From: an uncultured Burkholderiales bacterium
Lineage (GTDB): Bacteria; Pseudomonadota; Gammaproteobacteria; Burkholderiales; Burkholderiaceae_C
DNA length: 55,659 bases
Assembly (NCBI GenBank): GCA_903910745.1
Contig: CAIWAO010000077.1
Span: 1 to 55,659, forward strand
Direction of reading: 5' to 3'
Position numbers and translations under genes: made by a program. Within the stretch, counting starts at the first letter, position 1; every line of letters begins with the position of its first letter. The notes under the pieces were generated by a model. That model searched no databases. It saw only the letters and a list, made by a program, of their open reading frames with translations, and was not told where the DNA came from. Below are positions 55,519 to 55,659 of the stretch, one piece after another.

Positions 55519-55659
55519 TTAAGCCAATATTTTTGCAACAACGCCAGCACCCACAGTTTTACCACCCTCACGGATCGCAAATCTAAGGCCCTCTTCCATC
55601 GCAATCGGATTGATCAACTTGACTGTAATCGTCACGTTATCCCCCGGCATCACCATCTC
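55519..55659 (-). CDS. tuf: elongation factor Tu, C-terminal fragment at the window edge
   Basis: The last 46 residues of EF-Tu are visible: [20 protein letters not shown], then [15 protein letters not shown] and KILA at the stop. The rest lies beyond the right edge. A second tuf copy is expected just left of position 1 after the tRNA-Thr gene, by analogy with relatives. Confidence 0.96.
   Translation of the reverse strand, partial: EMVMPGDNVTITVKLINPIAMEEGLRFAIREGGKTVGAGVVAKILA

Noticed and set aside
1-55659. CRISPR arrays, insertion sequences, prophage or rRNA genes
   Set aside because: No regularly spaced repeats, transposase or integrase genes, phage proteins or rRNA sequence were seen anywhere in the window.

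Overview
This window looks like a housekeeping stretch of a betaproteobacterial chromosome, most likely Burkholderiales with a compact, AT-leaning genome. The evidence is the family set: a GshA2-type glutamate-cysteine ligase, HprK with a mannose-type EIIA/HPr/EI phosphorelay, hpf-ptsN-hprK, argS-SPOR-dsbA, trpEGDC-ung, fur-bamE-dapB, malate synthase G, and the Tyr-Gly-Thr tRNA cluster beside what is usually a tuf gene. The species cannot be fixed from this sequence. I see no insertion sequence, prophage, CRISPR array, rRNA or clear pseudogene. Genes are tightly packed, often with 1-8 nt overlaps.

Layout. 1-305: tRNA-Thr (cut by the edge), tRNA-Gly and tRNA-Tyr. 501-5341: trpE-trpG-trpD-trpC followed by ung. 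5619-8012: apaG-thiL-pgpA-pncC, divergent from rpe (8307-8990). 9038-13772: lptA-lptB-rpoN-THUMP RNA methyltransferase-PIN protein, read right to left. 13842-17112: argS-SPOR protein-dsbA. 17296-21348: four envelope-sugar genes in two convergent pairs. 21546-24141: malate synthase G and a small membrane protein. 24161-27833: gshA-gshB and proA. 27942-33739: leuS-lptE-holA and bamE-dapB. 33949-36329: fur (opposite strand) and hpf-ptsN-hprK. 36919-41721: corA, an MTA/SAH nucleosidase and pntAa-pntAb-pntB. 41901-46810: nudJ and a lipoprotein-MFS-EIIA-HPr-EI unit. 46938-50000: a CoA-transferase, cytochrome c', a b-type cytochrome and a peroxiredoxin. 50129-55659: tuf (C-terminus), rpsJ, then rplC-D-W-B-rpsS-rplV-rpsC-rplP-rpmC-rpsQ.

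How the genes work together. Two groups serve the outer membrane: LptA/LptB/LptE and BamE, and the 17-21 kb cluster, which resembles the Francisella FlmF2/NaxD/FlmK and Bordetella lgm sets for adding an amino sugar to lipid A. The regulatory PTS (EI, HPr, EIIA-man, EIIA-Ntr, HprK) has no sugar-permease EIIB/EIIC here, so it probably signals rather than transports. Redox supply comes from transhydrogenase, glutathione synthesis and peroxiredoxin.

The most interesting points are the candidate amino-sugar lipid A pathway; the rpsJ/rplC junction, where a strong terminator carries the -35 box of a new promoter; a structured corA leader with a perfect 12-bp stem; an 8-bp tandem repeat and a 20-bp palindrome between the two cytochrome genes; a 19-bp dyad upstream of fur; and the splitting of two gene clusters (rpoN from hpf-ptsN-hprK, gshAB from the pts genes) that are usually intact in this order.
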